A DNA stretch of 64,000 bases from Rhodoblastus sp963736175 (GTDB lineage Bacteria > Pseudomonadota > Alphaproteobacteria > Rhizobiales > Beijerinckiaceae), in assembly GCA_963736175.1 (NCBI GenBank), contig CAVTNU010000002.1, positions 434,001 to 498,000 of the forward strand. The letters are read 5' to 3'. The position numbers were made by a program, and so were the translations under genes. Shown here one piece after another: positions 34,326 through 43,068 of this stretch. Numbering within the stretch: position 1 is the first letter of the stretch; each line of letters begins with the position of its first letter. The notes beneath the pieces were generated by a model. The model saw only the letters and a list, made by a program, of their open reading frames with translations. It was not told where the DNA came from and did not search any database.

Positions 34326-35201
34326 CTACATCACGCTCCACAGAAATACCGGAAGCGCCGCAATCGCTAGCAGCGTCGAGATCACGACGAGGCCGGCGAC
34401 CTCTTCGGGCCGGTTGTCGTAACGGGCGGCGAACATATAGGCGTAGACGGCGGCCGGCATGGCGCTCTGAAGCACAAGAACGCCGCGCGACACGCCGGTG
34501 AAGCCCAGCAGATACGCGACACCCCAGCCGATGGCGAAGCCGCCGATGAGACGTAGCGCTCCATAGAAAAAGGCGTGCGACAGCGATTTCACCTTCAACT
34601 GCGCCAGCGATACGCCCAAAGCCAACAGCATGATCGGAATGGTGAGGCCGCCCAGAATATGCAGGGCGCGCGCCAGCGGCAGCGGCAAAGGCGTCGCCGT
34701 GACGCTCAACGCGGCGCCTAGAAACGTCGCCCAGATCAACGGCGAGCGGGCGATTTCGCTCACCGAGAAACGTCTCATCGCCAGCGCTTGCCCGACGGAA
34801 AAGGTGAAAACCGTGTGGACGGCGAAATAGGCCATCGCCAGGCCGAGACCTTTTTCGCCGAAGGCGAACAGCGCGAGCGGCAGGCCGATATTGCCGGTGT
34901 TGGCGAAGGCTGTGGCGGGCAGGAAAACCGCCAACGGCTGGCCCAGCGCCTTGACCGCCGCGGCGCCGAGCGCCAGCGCCGCGATAATGCAAAGCGCCGC
35001 GCCGAGCCCCATCTGTGTCAGCGCCCCCATTTGCAGGCCGGACGTCGACAGCGAATCGATCACCAGACAGGGCGTGCCGATATTGATAGCGATGTGGGCG
35101 ATATTGGGCGCGTCGAACGGCTTTTTGAAAAAACCCCAAAGCCAGCCGATGAATGCGACCAACGCGACGGGCGAGATGACGTTGAACAGGACATCGAGCA
35201 A
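34326..35201 (-). CDS. AEC-family transporter (auxin efflux carrier-like)
   Basis: This 291-residue inner-membrane protein has about ten helices in the AEC (MdcF/auxin-efflux) arrangement. Typical stretches are NIGTPCLVIDSLSTSG, FANTGNIGLPLALFAFGEKG and ALGVSLAQLKVKSL. Members export or import small carboxylates; the substrate is not predictable. Translation probably begins at a TTG at 35201, with GGGAG 9 nt upstream; no ATG lies in frame nearby. Confidence 0.86.
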   Translation of the reverse strand: MLDVLFNVISPVALVAFIGWLWGFFKKPFDAPNIAHIAINIGTPCLVIDSLSTSGLQMGALTQMGLGAALCIIAALALGAAAVKALGQPLAVFLPATAFANTGNIGLPLALFAFGEKGLGLAMAYFAVHTVFTFSVGQALAMRRFSVSEIARSPLIWATFLGAALSVTATPLPLPLARALHILGGLTIPIMLLALGVSLAQLKVKSLSHAFFYGALRLIGGFAIGWGVAYLLGFTGVSRGVLVLQSAMPAAVYAYMFAARYDNRPEEVAGLVVISTLLAIAALPVFLWSVM

Positions 35202-35235
35202 TAGGCGGCTCCCGACAGGCGAAGTTATCCTACCT

Positions 35236-35728
35236 TTATTTTCCGCTCGCGACAGCGGCGCGCTTGGCTTGCCGGACCGCTTGCTCCAGCGCTGACAGAA
35301 AGGCCGAGCGGTCGCGCGGCGAAAAGCCTTTCGGGCCGCCCGTGACCTCGCCGGACGAACGCAGATCCGCCATCAGATTGCGCATCGCCAGCGCCATGCC
35401 GATGGAGGCCGAATTCGAAGATTTTGCCATTGGGCGCGATGACGGAGGCGCCCGCTTTGACGCAGCGGTCGGCGAGCGGAATGTCGGCGGTGACGACGAT
35501 CGTGCGCGCGTCGGCGCGCGCGGCGATCCAGTCGTCGGCGGCGTCCGGCTCCTGCGCCGTCAGCACGCGCTCGATCTTCGGGTGGCGCGGCGCCTGGATC
35601 AGCCGATTGGCGACCAGAAACACTTGCAAATCATGGCGCGCGGCGACCTTGTAGCACTCGTCCTTGACCGGACAGGCGTCGGCGTCGATCAGGATTTCCA
35701 CAGCGGACGGAATTGCGGCTTCGCTCAT
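35236..35728 (-). pseudogene. YaiI/YqxD (DUF188) family protein, frameshifted as sequenced
   Basis: The first frame (ATG 35728) encodes MSEAAIPSAVEILIDADACP, VKDECYKVAARHDL and ADIPLADRCVKAGASVIAPN. After GKIFEF it diverges, while the adjacent frame supplies the expected family end: ASIGMALAMRNLMADLRSSG, EVTGGPKGFSPRDRSAFLS and AVASGK. Removing one base of the GG/CC run near 35410 restores a protein of about 163 residues whose F-x-x-x-S-I-G spacing matches the family. YaiI proteins have a PIN-like nuclease fold and unknown function. The most likely cause is a single-base sequence error or a very recent mutation. Confidence 0.82.
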
Positions 35729-35855
35729 CGGACGCCGAAAGGTTTGAAAACGACACAGCCAGAAATGGCGTGTCGTCCTGGCGGGCGCGAAGTCGAAACG
35801 CAAAAGGCGCGGCCTTTCGCGCCGCGCCCCGATTTTACCTGCGCGCCGGCAGCTC

Positions 35856-37259
35856 TCAATGCGCTAGCGCCTTGAGGATGTTCTCGACCACCTTCTTGGC
35901 GTCGCCGAACAGCATCATTGTATTGTCCTTGAAAAACAGTTCGTTTTCCACGCCCGCGTAGCCCGAGTTCATCGAGCGTTTGACGAACATCACCGTCTTG
36001 GCCTTTTCGACGTCGAGAATCGGCATGCCGAAAATCGGCGATTTCGGGTCAGTCTTGGCTGCCGGATTGGTGACGTCGTTGGCGCCGATGACGAAGGCGA
36101 CGTCGGCTTGAGCGAATTCAGAATTGATGTCTTCAAGTTCGAATACTTCGTCGTAAGGCACATTGGCCTCGGCGAGCAGCACGTTCATATGGCCGGGCAT
36201 GCGTCCGGCCACCGGATGAATGGCGTACTTGACCTCCACGCCTTCCTTTTTCAGGACGTCCGCCATCTCGCGCAGGGCGTGCTGAGCCTGCGCCACCGCC
36301 ATGCCATAGCCCGGCACGATGATGACCTTGGACGAATTCTGCAGGATATACGCGGCGTCGTCGGGCGATCCCTGCTTGACCGGACGCGTCTCGACATGGC
36401 CGTCCGCCGCCGCGGCGTCCTGGCCGCCGAAGCCGCCGAGAATGACCGCGATGAACGAGCGGTTCATGCCCTTGCACATGATGTAGGAGAGGATCGCGCC
36501 TGACGAGCCGACCAGCGCGCCGGTGATGATCAGCGCGAGATTGCCGAGGGTGAAGCCGATGCCAGCGGCAGCCCAGCCCGAGTAGGAATTGAGCATCGAG
36601 ACGACGACCGGCATGTCGGCGCCGCCGATCGGCACGATCAGCAATACGCCGAGCGCGAAGGAGATCAGCGCGATCACCAGGAAGAGCACGTGGCTCTCGG
36701 TCGCGAAGAACACGCCGATGCTCAACACCAGCGCGACAGCCAGCGCCAGATTGATGGCGTGGCGCTGCGGCAGCATGATCGGCTTGCCGGACATGCGCCC
36801 GTCGAGCTTCAGGAAGGCGATCACCGAGCCGGTGAAGGTGACGGCGCCGATGGCCGCGCCGAGCGACATTTCGATCAAGCTGGCGCCGTGAATCGCGCCC
36901 GGCGCGCCGATGCCAAAGGCCTGCGGCGCGTAGAGCGCGCCCGCCGCCACCAGAACTGCGGCGAGGCCGACGAGCGAATGGAAGAAGGCGACGAGCTGCG
37001 GCATCTTCGTCATTTCGACGCGTCGCGCCAGAACGGCGCCGCCGCCGCCGCCCAACGCCAGGCCGAGCAGAACGAGCAGCCAGCTCGCCGCGCCCGAGGG
37101 CGCTTTCAACATCAAGGTGGTGACGACGGCGATCGCCATGCCGATCATGCCGTAGAGATTGCCCTTGCGCGAGGTGGTGGGATGCGACAGGCCGCGCAGG
37201 GCGAGAATGAAAAGAATGCCCGAGACGAGATAGAGCAGGGCTGCAAGATTGGCGGTCAT
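35856..37259 (-). CDS. pntB: Proton-translocating NAD(P) transhydrogenase, beta subunit
   Basis: This 467-residue subunit has the N-terminal nine or so helices of membrane domain II, with GLALGGGGGAVLARRVEMTK and HSLVGLAAVLVA typical of the proton channel. Its C-terminal NADP(H)-binding domain III has VIIVPGYGMAVAQAQHAL, KYAIHPVAGRMPGHMNVLLA (split: KYAIHPVAGRMPGH, MNVLLA) and GANDVTNPAA. The enzyme uses the proton gradient to make NADPH from NADH and NADP. It lies 5 bp after pntA2 in the order pntA1-pntA2-pntB. Confidence 0.96.
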   Translation of the reverse strand: MTANLAALLYLVSGILFILALRGLSHPTTSRKGNLYGMIGMAIAVVTTLMLKAPSGAASWLLVLLGLALGGGGGAVLARRVEMTKMPQLVAFFHSLVGLAAVLVAAGALYAPQAFGIGAPGAIHGASLIEMSLGAAIGAVTFTGSVIAFLKLDGRMSGKPIMLPQRHAINLALAVALVLSIGVFFATESHVLFLVIALISFALGVLLIVPIGGADMPVVVSMLNSYSGWAAAGIGFTLGNLALIITGALVGSSGAILSYIMCKGMNRSFIAVILGGFGGQDAAAADGHVETRPVKQGSPDDAAYILQNSSKVIIVPGYGMAVAQAQHALREMADVLKKEGVEVKYAIHPVAGRMPGHMNVLLAEANVPYDEVFELEDINSEFAQADVAFVIGANDVTNPAAKTDPKSPIFGMPILDVEKAKTVMFVKRSMNSGYAGVENELFFKDNTMMLFGDAKKVVENILKALAH

Positions 37260-37264
37260 CGGCT

Positions 37265-37714
37265 TCAGCCCTTCTTCTTGTACATGGAGAGCATGCGTTC
37301 GGTGACGAGGAAGCCGCCGAAAATATTCACCGAGGCCAAAATCAGCGCGAAAAAGCCGAAGACGCGCGCCCAGGCGGGGCCGTCATCGGAGACGCCGGCG
37401 GTGTCGACGCCGACCGACAGCAAGGCGCCGACGACGATCACCGAGGAAATGGCGTTGGTCACCGACATCAGCGGCGTGTGCAGCGCTGGCGTCACCGACC
37501 AGACGACGTAATAGCCGACGAAGACCGCCAGAACGAAAATGGCGAGACGGAAGACGAAAGGATCGATCGCTCCGCCGCTCGCGGCGTGGGCGGCGGCGCC
37601 GGCGGACGTCGCCAATTGGTCGGCGTAATGCTGCGCGGCTTCAGCCGCCTGACGCGCGGCCTCGGCTGCGGCTTGCGCCTTGTCGAGCAGGGATTGCGTA
37701 GTTTCATTGGCCAT
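37265..37714 (-). CDS. pntA2: NAD(P) transhydrogenase subunit alpha part 2
   Basis: This 149-residue membrane subunit supplies the helices that in E. coli are the C-terminus of PntA. An Ala/Gln-rich N-terminal helix (AQAAAEAARQAAEAAQHYAD) is longer than usual. It is followed by about three helices, including FRLAIFVLAVFVGYYVVWSV and ARVFGFFALILASVNIFGGF, and the conserved TPALHTPLMSVTNAISS. The ATG at 37714 has GAGGGG upstream. A separate alpha-2 gene is the standard alphaproteobacterial arrangement. Confidence 0.95.
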   Translation of the reverse strand: MANETTQSLLDKAQAAAEAARQAAEAAQHYADQLATSAGAAAHAASGGAIDPFVFRLAIFVLAVFVGYYVVWSVTPALHTPLMSVTNAISSVIVVGALLSVGVDTAGVSDDGPAWARVFGFFALILASVNIFGGFLVTERMLSMYKKKG

Positions 37715-37765
37715 GGGGCGCCCCTCTGTTGGGCTGAAAGATGTTAAGCGGCCGCGCTTGGCGGT

Positions 37766-38902
37766 TTACGCGTTGATGAAATTGGGATGGATGACGGCGC
37801 CGTCCTTCGTCAAAAGCGTCGCCTTGACCAGTTCGTCGTCGAAATTGATCGCCAGTTCTTTCTTCGTCTTGTCGATCATGGTCTCGAGAAAAGCGAACAG
37901 GTTCTTGGCGTAAAGCTGCGAGGCGGTGGCTGCGAGACGTCCGGCGACATTGAGATGGCCGACGATCTTGACGCCGTTGTCGGTGACGACGACTTCATCC
38001 GGCTTCGACAGGGCGCAATTGCCGCCGCGCTCGACAGCGAGGTCGACGATTACCGAGCCCGGCCGCATGGAGGCGACCATCTCGGCTGAAATCAACTGCG
38101 GGGCGGGGCGGCCGGGGATCAGCGCCGTGGTGACGACAATGTCCTGCTTGGCGATGTGCGAGGCGGTCAACGCCGCCTGCTTGGCCTGATATTCCTTCGA
38201 CATTTCCTTGGCGTAGCCGCCGGCGGTCTGGGCCTGCAGGAACTCCTCGTCCTCGACGGCGAGGAATTTCGCGCCGAGCGACTCGACCTGCTCCTTGGTG
38301 GCCGGGCGCACGTCGGTGGCGGTGACGATGGCGCCGAGGCGACGCGCCGTCGCGATCGCCTGAAGGCCGGCGACGCCGACGCCCATGATGAAGATCTTCG
38401 CGGCGGGAACCGTGCCTGCGGCGGTCATCATCATCGGAATGGCGCGGCCATATTCGGCGGCGCCTTCGAGCACGGCGCGATAGCCGGCGAGATTGGCCTG
38501 CGAGGACAACACGTCCATCGCCTGCGCGCGCGTGATGCGCGGCATCAGCTCCATGGCGAAGGCCTGGACGCCGGCGCCGGCGAGGGCGGCCAGCGCGTCA
38601 TGATGGCCATAGGGGTCCATGATGGCGAGCACGGCGGCTCCGGGCTTCACGCCGGCGAGCGCGGCCGCGTCGGGGCGGCGCACGCAGAGCGCGACGTCGG
38701 CGTCCTTCAGCGCCGCGGCGGCGTCCGACGCGATCGAGGCGCCGGCTTTTTCGTAATCGGCGTCGAGCACGCCCGAGGCTTTGCCCGCGCCGGTCTGCAC
38801 GACGACTTCGGCGCCAAGGCCGACAAGCTTCTTCACGGTCTCAGGCGTCGCCGCGACGCGCTTCTCATTGGCGTCGGTTTCGGCAGGAACGGCAATGCGC
38901 AT
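37766..38902 (-). CDS. pntA1: NAD(P) transhydrogenase subunit alpha part 1 (NAD-binding)
   Basis: This 378-residue cytosolic domain I is homologous to alanine dehydrogenase: MRIAVPAETDANEKRVAATP, the RQD-loop-like region YRAVLEGAAEYGRAIPM, the Rossmann motif GVGVAGLQAIATARRLGA and VIVDLAVERGGNCALS. It binds NAD(H) and passes hydride to domain III of PntB. The ATG at 38902 has GGAG 6 nt upstream; a GTG/ATG four codons earlier is less family-like. It is first in the pnt operon, downstream of ctaI. Confidence 0.95.
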   Translation of the reverse strand: MRIAVPAETDANEKRVAATPETVKKLVGLGAEVVVQTGAGKASGVLDADYEKAGASIASDAAAALKDADVALCVRRPDAAALAGVKPGAAVLAIMDPYGHHDALAALAGAGVQAFAMELMPRITRAQAMDVLSSQANLAGYRAVLEGAAEYGRAIPMMMTAAGTVPAAKIFIMGVGVAGLQAIATARRLGAIVTATDVRPATKEQVESLGAKFLAVEDEEFLQAQTAGGYAKEMSKEYQAKQAALTASHIAKQDIVVTTALIPGRPAPQLISAEMVASMRPGSVIVDLAVERGGNCALSKPDEVVVTDNGVKIVGHLNVAGRLAATASQLYAKNLFAFLETMIDKTKKELAINFDDELVKATLLTKDGAVIHPNFINA

Positions 38903-38982
38903 GAAAGGCTCCACTTGAGCGTATTTTGAGAAACGGTAAGACAGTCCAGAGAGGACTTTTGGTTAAACAAACAATTGAGCGC

Positions 38983-39026
38983 GGCTTTCGGGGGAGCCGA
39001 ACAGACCGCCCGCGGCCCCGAAAGCC
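38983..39026 (-). terminator. Hairpin between ctaI and pntA1 (possible terminator/attenuator)
   Basis: CCCCGAAAGCC at 39016-39026 pairs perfectly over 11 bp with GGCTTTCGGGG at 38983-38993, around a 22-nt loop. On the minus strand it is followed after 9 nt by ATTGTTTGTTT. A smaller hairpin AGTCC-agaga-GGACT (38943-38957) follows. The position allows partial separation of ctaI and pnt expression. Confidence 0.45.
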
Positions 39027-39062
39027 AACTCCAGGGCTGTTCAACTTGGCGTGAATGAAGGC

Positions 39063-39209
39063 TTAGAGCGTCAGGAAGGCGGGAATGACGACGATGGCCG
39101 CTGTGGCGAGCGTTCCCCATTTCTCCAGCGAGGCGAACACGCGATTGGTCGCTTCATGCTCGGCATGGTCCAACGTCGGATTGCCGCCTGAGGCTTCATA
39201 TTGCGCCAC
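39063..39209 (-). CDS. ctaI: aa3-type cytochrome c oxidase subunit IV (48 residues)
   Basis: This small gene encodes an N-terminal polar half (AQYEASGGNPTLDHAEHEAT, then NRVFASLEKWG) and a single C-terminal membrane helix (TLATAAIVVIPAFLTL). That is the pattern of the bacterial aa3 oxidase subunit IV family, including the D-x-AEHE-T motif. Translation starts at a GTG at 39209 with GGGAG 8 nt upstream. The main oxidase subunits are not in the window. The gene sits directly upstream of the transhydrogenase genes, an arrangement I recall from other Rhizobiales. Its role in the oxidase is structural or assembly-related. Confidence 0.85.
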   Translation of the reverse strand: MAQYEASGGNPTLDHAEHEATNRVFASLEKWGTLATAAIVVIPAFLTL

Positions 39210-39275
39210 CAAATTTGTCTCCCTATGTCTTTTGGCGGATCCTTTTTCCCAAAACCGGAAGGTTCTGGCAAGTAG

Positions 39276-40655
39276 TCAATCTGGCTTATCTGCGCCGGCG
39301 TCCAGTCCGACCTGTCTCAGCGCCGCCAATTGCCGCGCCGCCAACGCTTTTTCGTCGAAGTTCTGCAGCGCCGCTTCGAATAGACGATGGAAATTCAGGC
39401 GCGCGCCAAGATGTAAAAAAGCGCCGCCAAGTCCAATCGCCGCCCGATCCATGAAGACGAATTCGCGCGGAATGCGCACTGGCCCCTTGTCCTTCAAGCC
39501 CTGATGCACTTTCGCCGCTTCGGCGCGGCCATAGGCGCCCGGCGCGACGCCGTCGGCGATGGTGCGGACGCGATCGTCCAGCAAGGGACCCAGAATGAAG
39601 CGAGCCCAGAGGGTGAGGATTTCGACGAGATCCTTCGTCAGGTTTTGAAACCCCCAGATAGCGAAAGCGTGGGCGATACGCGCCTGATCGTTGGCGCGCA
39701 AGGCCCGGTAAAGTTCGACGACGCCGCCGACAAAAGCGGCGGGAAAGATCCGGATACAGCCATAATCGAGCAGATTAATTCCGGCCGGCCGTCCATCCGT
39801 CGAGAAAATTGTGTAATTGCCTAGATGCGGATCGCCGTGGATGACGCCGTAGTGGGCGAAGGGCGACCACCAGGCCGCAAACATCGCCTGCGCCACCAGA
39901 TTGCGCTCGTCTTCCGGCGCGCCGGTCAGGTCAAGAAGCCTCGCCCCGTCCAGCCATTGCATCGTCAAAAGCCGGCCGGTCGACAGCTCGGAAAGGATGC
40001 GCGGGACGCGAATGTCGGGCGCGTCCGCCAGCATCAGCGCGTAAAGTTTCGCGTGTTTCGCTTCGCGCGCATAATCGAGTTCCTCGCGCATGCGCGCGCC
40101 GATCTCGCTCGCCGTGTCGCGCGCGTCGATGGCGCTGTTGAAGCGGCGGTGCAGTGACAACAGTAGATCGAGCTGCTGCAGGTCGGCTTCGACGGCCGAG
40201 GCCATGTCGGGATATTGCAGCTTGCAGGCGAGCGCTTCGCCTTGGCGCGAGCGGGCGCGATGCACCTGTCCGAGCGAGGCGGCGGCGGCCGGGTGCAGAT
40301 CGAATTCGGCGAAACGGGCGCGCCAGTCGGCGCCAAGTTCGGCGTTCATGCGGCGTTTGACGAAGGCCGCGCCCATCGGCGGCGCCGAACTCTGAAGGCT
40401 CGCCAGCTGCGCCGCATAATCGGCCGGCAGCGCTTCGGGAATCGTCGCGAGAAGCTGCGCCACCTTCATCATCGGGCCTTTGAGGCCGCCAAGCGCCCGC
40501 GTCAAAGCCTGCGCGTCGCGCAAGGAATCGCCTTCGCCGAACAGGCGCGATCCGGCAAAGCGCGCGGCCAGCGAGCCGACATTGGCGCCGACCTGCGCGT
40601 AACGCGCCGCTCGCGCGCCGAACCGATTGGCCTCGTCGTCCTTGTCAGCGGCCAT
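39276..40655 (-). CDS. ABC1/UbiB-family atypical kinase
   Basis: This 459-residue protein-kinase-like protein has the family's Ala-rich nucleotide loop AAAASLGQVHRA and the lysine region GEALACKLQYPDM. It also has the catalytic HGDPHLGNYT and LLDYGCIRIF in place of DFG. The N-terminal KxGQ motif reads KVAQ (GPMMKVAQLLATIPEALP), a Gly-to-Ala variant. Relatives (UbiB, ADCK3) support ubiquinone synthesis or lipid handling. This branch is a UbiB paralogue, and its exact role is unknown. Its ATG lies inside the end of the PEBP gene (11-bp overlap), so the two are coupled. Confidence 0.88.
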   Translation of the reverse strand: MAADKDDEANRFGARAARYAQVGANVGSLAARFAGSRLFGEGDSLRDAQALTRALGGLKGPMMKVAQLLATIPEALPADYAAQLASLQSSAPPMGAAFVKRRMNAELGADWRARFAEFDLHPAAAASLGQVHRARSRQGEALACKLQYPDMASAVEADLQQLDLLLSLHRRFNSAIDARDTASEIGARMREELDYAREAKHAKLYALMLADAPDIRVPRILSELSTGRLLTMQWLDGARLLDLTGAPEDERNLVAQAMFAAWWSPFAHYGVIHGDPHLGNYTIFSTDGRPAGINLLDYGCIRIFPAAFVGGVVELYRALRANDQARIAHAFAIWGFQNLTKDLVEILTLWARFILGPLLDDRVRTIADGVAPGAYGRAEAAKVHQGLKDKGPVRIPREFVFMDRAAIGLGGAFLHLGARLNFHRLFEAALQNFDEKALAARQLAALRQVGLDAGADKPD

Positions 40656-41196
40656 AAAGCCCCGTCAGCGTCGCTTTGCCGAGCGCATTGGCGTTGATCA
40701 CGAAACCGGTCCGCGACGCCGTGGCTTGCGGCGGCGCCGGCAGCTTGTCGACCTTCAGCGCATAGATGGTGAAATTGTAGTGATGCCGCCCATCCCCGAC
40801 CGGCGGGCATGGGCCATGCCATCCCTGTTCGCTGGAATCGGCGGTAATTTGCCTGGCGCCGTCGGGCAATCCTTTGCCATCGGCTTGAATTCCGGCCGGC
40901 AGGGCGCGAGCGCTCGCGGGAATGTCCACCACCACCCAATGCCAGAAGCCCGCACCGCCGGTGGGCGCGTCGGGGTCATGCACCATCAGCGCGAAACTTT
41001 TCGTTCCGGCCGGCGGATCGCTCCAACTCAACGCCGGTGAAATATTGGCCCCGGCGCAGCCGAAGCGGTCAAAGACGTTTTTGATCGCGATCGACCCGCC
41101 GGCCTGAAAGTCGGCGCTCGTCAGTTCGAACGCATTGGCCGGCGCAATCGCCGCGAGGACGGTCAGCGCCGCCGATACGAGCGTTGTCTTCAACAT
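40645..41196 (-). CDS. YbhB/YbcL-family (PEBP-like) exported protein
   Basis: This 183-residue protein has a cleavable signal (LKTTLVSAALTVLAAIAPANA). The phosphatidylethanolamine-binding-protein fold shows the conserved ligand site ALMVHDPDAPTGGAGFWHWV and CPPVGDGRHHYNFTIYALK (split: GPCPPVGDGRHHY, FTIYAL). Function is unknown; eukaryotic relatives bind phospholipid headgroups or proteases. Its stop overlaps the ABC1-kinase start by 11 bp. Confidence 0.9.
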   Translation of the reverse strand: MLKTTLVSAALTVLAAIAPANAFELTSADFQAGGSIAIKNVFDRFGCAGANISPALSWSDPPAGTKSFALMVHDPDAPTGGAGFWHWVVVDIPASARALPAGIQADGKGLPDGARQITADSSEQGWHGPCPPVGDGRHHYNFTIYALKVDKLPAPPQATASRTGFVINANALGKATLTGLYGR

Positions 41197-41248
41197 GAGC
41201 GGTCTCTCCTCGGCTTGAACGATCTCGTCGGCGAAAGAACAAAATGCG

Positions 41249-42232
41249 CTAAGCTGCTGGATGGTTGGCGCCGACGCGCGTCAGCGCGGCGCGAATAAAG
41301 GCTTCGGTCTCGACCGGCGAGGTGACGGGCAGCATGTGCCCGCCCTCCATCAGGGTCAGTTCGACCTGCGGCGACCTTTTCTGCAGCGCGACGCCGTTCC
41401 CGTCAAAATCCAGAATGCGGTCCTGCTTGCCAAACAACACGCTGACCGGCTTTTTCAGGTCGCCGTAGCGGGCCTCCTGGGCTGGGATGTCCGCTTCGAC
41501 GACGCCGAAGTCGCGCGCCGCGGCGATGTAATTTTTCGGGCGCAAGGTCAACAGGCCGCCGCCCCTTTTGCCGAAATCAAGCGGCGTGCGTTGCGGACCG
41601 AAAATATAATAAAACACAGCCGGCGTATTGAAAATGGCGAAGGGCAGCGCCAGCGTCCAGGCGAAAAGTCGGCGTAAAGCGGGAGAGCGCAGGGAAAGAA
41701 AGCGGAACGGCGGCGGCGTCTTGACGTTCGCGTAATGGGTAAGCGGGGCGATCAGTGCGGCGCCGCAAATGGCGTCGGGACGATCAAGCGCCAGCCGCAA
41801 GGCGATGGCGCCGCCGAGCGAGTGGCCGACGATCAGGGGTTTCTCAAGACCCATGAGGGCGATGAACTGGCCAACGACCCGCGCCTGATCGGCGATATGC
41901 GCGGAAGGCCAGAAATCGGAATAGCCGGAGCCCGGCCGATCGATCAGCAGGACGCGGTGGTCGCGGGCCAGAGGTCCAGCTAGCGCGTAAAGAAAATTGC
42001 CCATCTGGCCGTTCAGCCCATGCACGAAAACGAGGGCGGGACCCGCGCCGCCGCCGGCCGGTTCGCCCATGTCGAGATAGTGCAGGCGCCGCCCGTCGAT
42101 CTCGATGAAGCGTCCTTGCGGCGGAACCGCCCTCTCCATCGCGCGGGCCGTCAGCCATGACCAAAACGCCAGACCGGCGAGCGCGAAGACGCCTGCCGCC
42201 AAACAAAGATACAGCCACAGGACCAGCAGCAT
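41249..42232 (-). CDS. Alpha/beta hydrolase with N-terminal membrane anchor
   Basis: This 327-residue protein has an N-terminal helix (LYLCLAAGVFALAGLAFWSW) and an alpha/beta-hydrolase fold. The oxyanion region is LVFVHGLNGQMGNFLY, followed by DRPGSGYSDFW. The nucleophile elbow is IVGHSLGGAIALRLA (Ser), the acid follows in VLFGKQDRILDFDG (Asp) and the His lies in EGGHMLPVTSP. Substrate is unknown; esterase or lipase activity is likely. The ATG at 42232 lies 4 nt after the stop of the SDR gene, so they form an operon. Confidence 0.87.
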   Translation of the reverse strand: MLLVLWLYLCLAAGVFALAGLAFWSWLTARAMERAVPPQGRFIEIDGRRLHYLDMGEPAGGGAGPALVFVHGLNGQMGNFLYALAGPLARDHRVLLIDRPGSGYSDFWPSAHIADQARVVGQFIALMGLEKPLIVGHSLGGAIALRLALDRPDAICGAALIAPLTHYANVKTPPPFRFLSLRSPALRRLFAWTLALPFAIFNTPAVFYYIFGPQRTPLDFGKRGGGLLTLRPKNYIAAARDFGVVEADIPAQEARYGDLKKPVSVLFGKQDRILDFDGNGVALQKRSPQVELTLMEGGHMLPVTSPVETEAFIRAALTRVGANHPAA

Positions 42233-42236
42233 CGGC

Positions 42237-43043
42237 TTAGACCAGCCGTTTTATCAGCGACCAATAATGGACCGGCATGAGCCGTTCGATCAGCGCCAGG
42301 AGTTTGGCGTCGGAGCCGACCAGCACCCGCCGCTTTTCCGCTTCGATGGCGTCGACGATGATTTCGCCGGCGCGGGCCGGCGACAAAGTCAGCGCCTTTT
42401 CCAAGCGTCTGATTTCTGCGGCGGCCTTTTCCGGCGAAACGGCGGGGCCGCCGCGACGGGCGTTCTTGGCGATGGATGTGGCGACGCCGCCGGGGTGAAC
42501 GACCGTGACGCCGATATTGGAGCCGTCAAGCTCGTGCGCCAGCGCGTTGGAAAAACCGCGCAAGGCGAATTTGCTGGCGCAATAAGCGCTCTGGCCGGGC
42601 GGGGCGATCAGGCCGAACAGGCTTGAAAGATTGACGATGCGCGCCTGCGCGCTGGCGCGCAGCAGCGGCAGGAAGGCGCGCGTCATGCGCACGGCGCCGA
42701 AAAAATTGATCTCCATCAACCAGTCGAAATCGGCTTCGGCGACCTGTTCAAAGTTCCCCGCCAAAGCGACGCCAGCGTTGTTGACGAGAATGTCGAGCCC
42801 GCCGTGATCGGCCTGCACGGCTTGCGGCAGCGCGGCGACGGCGGCGCGATCGGAGACGTCGAGCCTGCGCTGGCTTATCTTGACTCCCGTTCCGTCCAAT
42901 TGGCGCGCCGTTTCGTCAAGTCCGTCCGCGTCGATATCGACCAGCGCAAGATGACTGCCGCGCCCCGCCAGCGTCGCCGCTACCGCCCGGCCGATCCCGG
43001 ATCCCGCGCCCGTGACCAGCGCCGTCTTGCCTTGCAGGTTCAT
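42237..43043 (-). CDS. SDR-family short-chain dehydrogenase/reductase
   Basis: This 268-residue classical SDR has the cofactor motif ALVTGAGSGIGRAVA and the acidic residue after beta-2 (LVDIDADGL), indicating NAD preference. It also has NNAGVALAGNFE, catalytic Ser in VNLSSLFGLIAPPGQS and YCASKFALRGFSNAL (Tyr, Lys). The substrate is not predictable. It is the upstream partner of the alpha/beta hydrolase, and the pair may act on the same lipid-like compound (inference). Confidence 0.88.
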   Translation of the reverse strand: MNLQGKTALVTGAGSGIGRAVAATLAGRGSHLALVDIDADGLDETARQLDGTGVKISQRRLDVSDRAAVAALPQAVQADHGGLDILVNNAGVALAGNFEQVAEADFDWLMEINFFGAVRMTRAFLPLLRASAQARIVNLSSLFGLIAPPGQSAYCASKFALRGFSNALAHELDGSNIGVTVVHPGGVATSIAKNARRGGPAVSPEKAAAEIRRLEKALTLSPARAGEIIVDAIEAEKRRVLVGSDAKLLALIERLMPVHYWSLIKRLV

Positions 43044-43068
43044 GCGTCATCCCATTGTTTGGCGCCCG

